This document shows, piece after piece, positions 6,917-7,739 of a DNA stretch of 7,739 nucleotides. Position numbers and translations under genes: made by a program. The notes below the pieces were generated by a model. It saw only the letters and a program-made list of their open reading frames with translations, was not told the origin of the DNA and made no database searches. Source of the DNA: CAWEHT01 sp963808455 (GTDB lineage Bacteria; Chloroflexota; Anaerolineae; CG2-30-64-16); assembly GCA_963808455.1 (NCBI GenBank), contig CAWEHT010000312.1, positions 1-7,739 on the forward strand, read 5' to 3'. Position 1 is the first letter of the stretch; each line of letters opens with the position of its first letter.

Positions 6917-7739
6917 TCATTGGCCGCCGCCCGTGGGCGCCGGCTGGGACGTGGGCCGCGGCTGAGGCGGCTGCTTGCGCCCGTATCCATACGGGTCGCC
7001 GACCACCACCGGCGGTTGGGGGAAGTTGTGGATGGGCGGCGGCGAAGGCAGGGTCCATTCCAGCGTGAGGGATCGCCAGGGGTTGGCGCCGGCCAGCTTC
7101 CCGGTGCGCAGGCTGATCAGGATGTTGGCGAGAAAGGGCAGCACGGCGATGCCAAGGACGAAGGCCCCGATGCTTGAGATGAGGTTGGCCGTGGCAAACT
7201 CGGGCGGGTAGGTAAAGACCCGGCGGGGCATGCCCTCCAGCCCGAGCCAGTGCTGCGGCAGGAAGGTCAGGTTGAAGCCGATGAACGTGATCCAGAAATG
7301 GAGCTTGCCGAGGCGCTCATTGAGCATCCGCCCGGTGATCTTCGGGAACCAGAAATAAAGCCCGGCGAAGACCGCCTGGACCGTGCCGCCGAAAAGCACG
7401 TAGTGGAGGTGAGCCACCACGAAATAGTGTCCTGGACATCGATGGGAAGGGATGGAGGCCCAGGAAAACGCCGCTCAGCCCGCCGATCACGAACATGGCG
7501 ATGAAGCTCGGCACAAACAGCATCGAGGTGGTGAAACGGATGCGCCCGCCCCAGATGGTGGCCAGCCAGCTGAAAATATTTCACCCCGGTCGGCACGGCG
7601 ATGATCATGGAGGTGAGCATGAAGGGGATGCGCAAGAGAGGGGATTCATGCCGCTGGTGAACATATGGTGCGCCCAAACCAGGAAGCCGAAGATGGCGAT
7701 GGCCATGCTGGAGAAGGCGATCATCTTGTAGCCAAAGAT
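6917..7739 (-). CDS. ctaD: Cytochrome c oxidase subunit I, C-terminal part (5' end off window; four frame breaks)
   Basis: Catalytic subunit of an A-type heme-copper oxidase, which reduces oxygen at the heme a3-CuB centre. The fragment shows WAHHMFTSGMNP with the two CuB-ligand histidines, PTGVK with the K-pathway lysine, SWLATIWGGRIRF, then VAHLHYVLFGG with the heme a3 and heme a ligands (H-x-H), followed by GLYFWFPKITGR and PQHWLGLEGMPRR. The tail after NPWRSLTLEW is Pro-rich and hydrophilic (SPPPIHNF, DPYGYG), about 45 residues. The stop is at 6919-6917. The frame changes near 7634-7644 (CT repeat), 7573-7576 (one extra T in a T4 run), 7446-7460 and 7427-7428. Around the last two the sequence also looks two residues short of the usual I-D-x-x-V-H-D-T-Y-F pattern. 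Every catalytic residue expected in this span is present, so I read it as a real gene disturbed by indels, not a decayed one, but a pseudogene is possible. Subunit II should lie beyond the right edge. Confidence 0.88.

Noticed and set aside
1..7739. Mobile element, CRISPR array, tRNA or phage genes
   Set aside because: No spaced direct repeats, transposase or integrase motifs, cloverleaf-like sequence or phage proteins were seen; the whole window is explained by respiratory genes.

Overview
The window holds one co-directional block of respiratory genes, all on the minus strand, so the biological order runs from the right edge to the left edge. The DNA is GC-rich and densely coded. It combines a heme-copper (cytochrome c) oxidase gene set with the first genes of an alternative complex III (ACIII). 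This pairing, with the ACIII signature of a pentaheme cytochrome followed by a Tat-exported molybdopterin-oxidoreductase-like protein, suggests an aerobic bacterium, most likely Chloroflexota. Other ACIII-bearing phyla cannot be excluded from sequence alone.

Right part (7739 to 6026): the C-terminal part of cytochrome c oxidase subunit I (ctaD, 5' end off the window, reading frame broken four times), then intact subunit III (ctaE) and subunit IV (ctaF). Middle part (6029 to 3486): three membrane or exported proteins. They are a YtkA-like lipoprotein whose ATG overlaps the ctaF stop, a polytopic NapH/CcoG-like 4Fe-4S protein with one frame break, and a signal-peptide protein with a predicted beta-sandwich and a C-terminal membrane anchor. 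I read these three as a candidate maturation or copper-handling module of the oxidase; that is inference. A 302-base non-coding gap (3184-3485) follows, the only sizeable one, with a GC-rich hairpin at its upstream end. Left part (3183 to 1): a monoheme lipoprotein cytochrome c, the pentaheme cytochrome actA, and actB, which has one frame break and runs off the left edge before its expected ferredoxin-like domain.

Working together: ACIII would oxidise menaquinol or quinol and pass electrons through its hemes and the small lipoprotein cytochrome c to the heme-copper oxidase, which reduces oxygen. The oxidase subunit II gene is expected beyond the right edge, and the rest of ACIII (ferredoxin domain, NrfD-like subunits, ActD/F) beyond the left edge.

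Three genes carry six frame disruptions in total: four in ctaD, one in the Fe-S protein and one in actB. Joining the frames restores family motifs on both sides each time, and several breaks lie in short homopolymer or dinucleotide runs. Indel errors in the raw sequence are therefore the simplest explanation, although real pseudogenisation cannot be excluded here. I found no tRNA, rRNA, CRISPR array, insertion sequence or phage gene.
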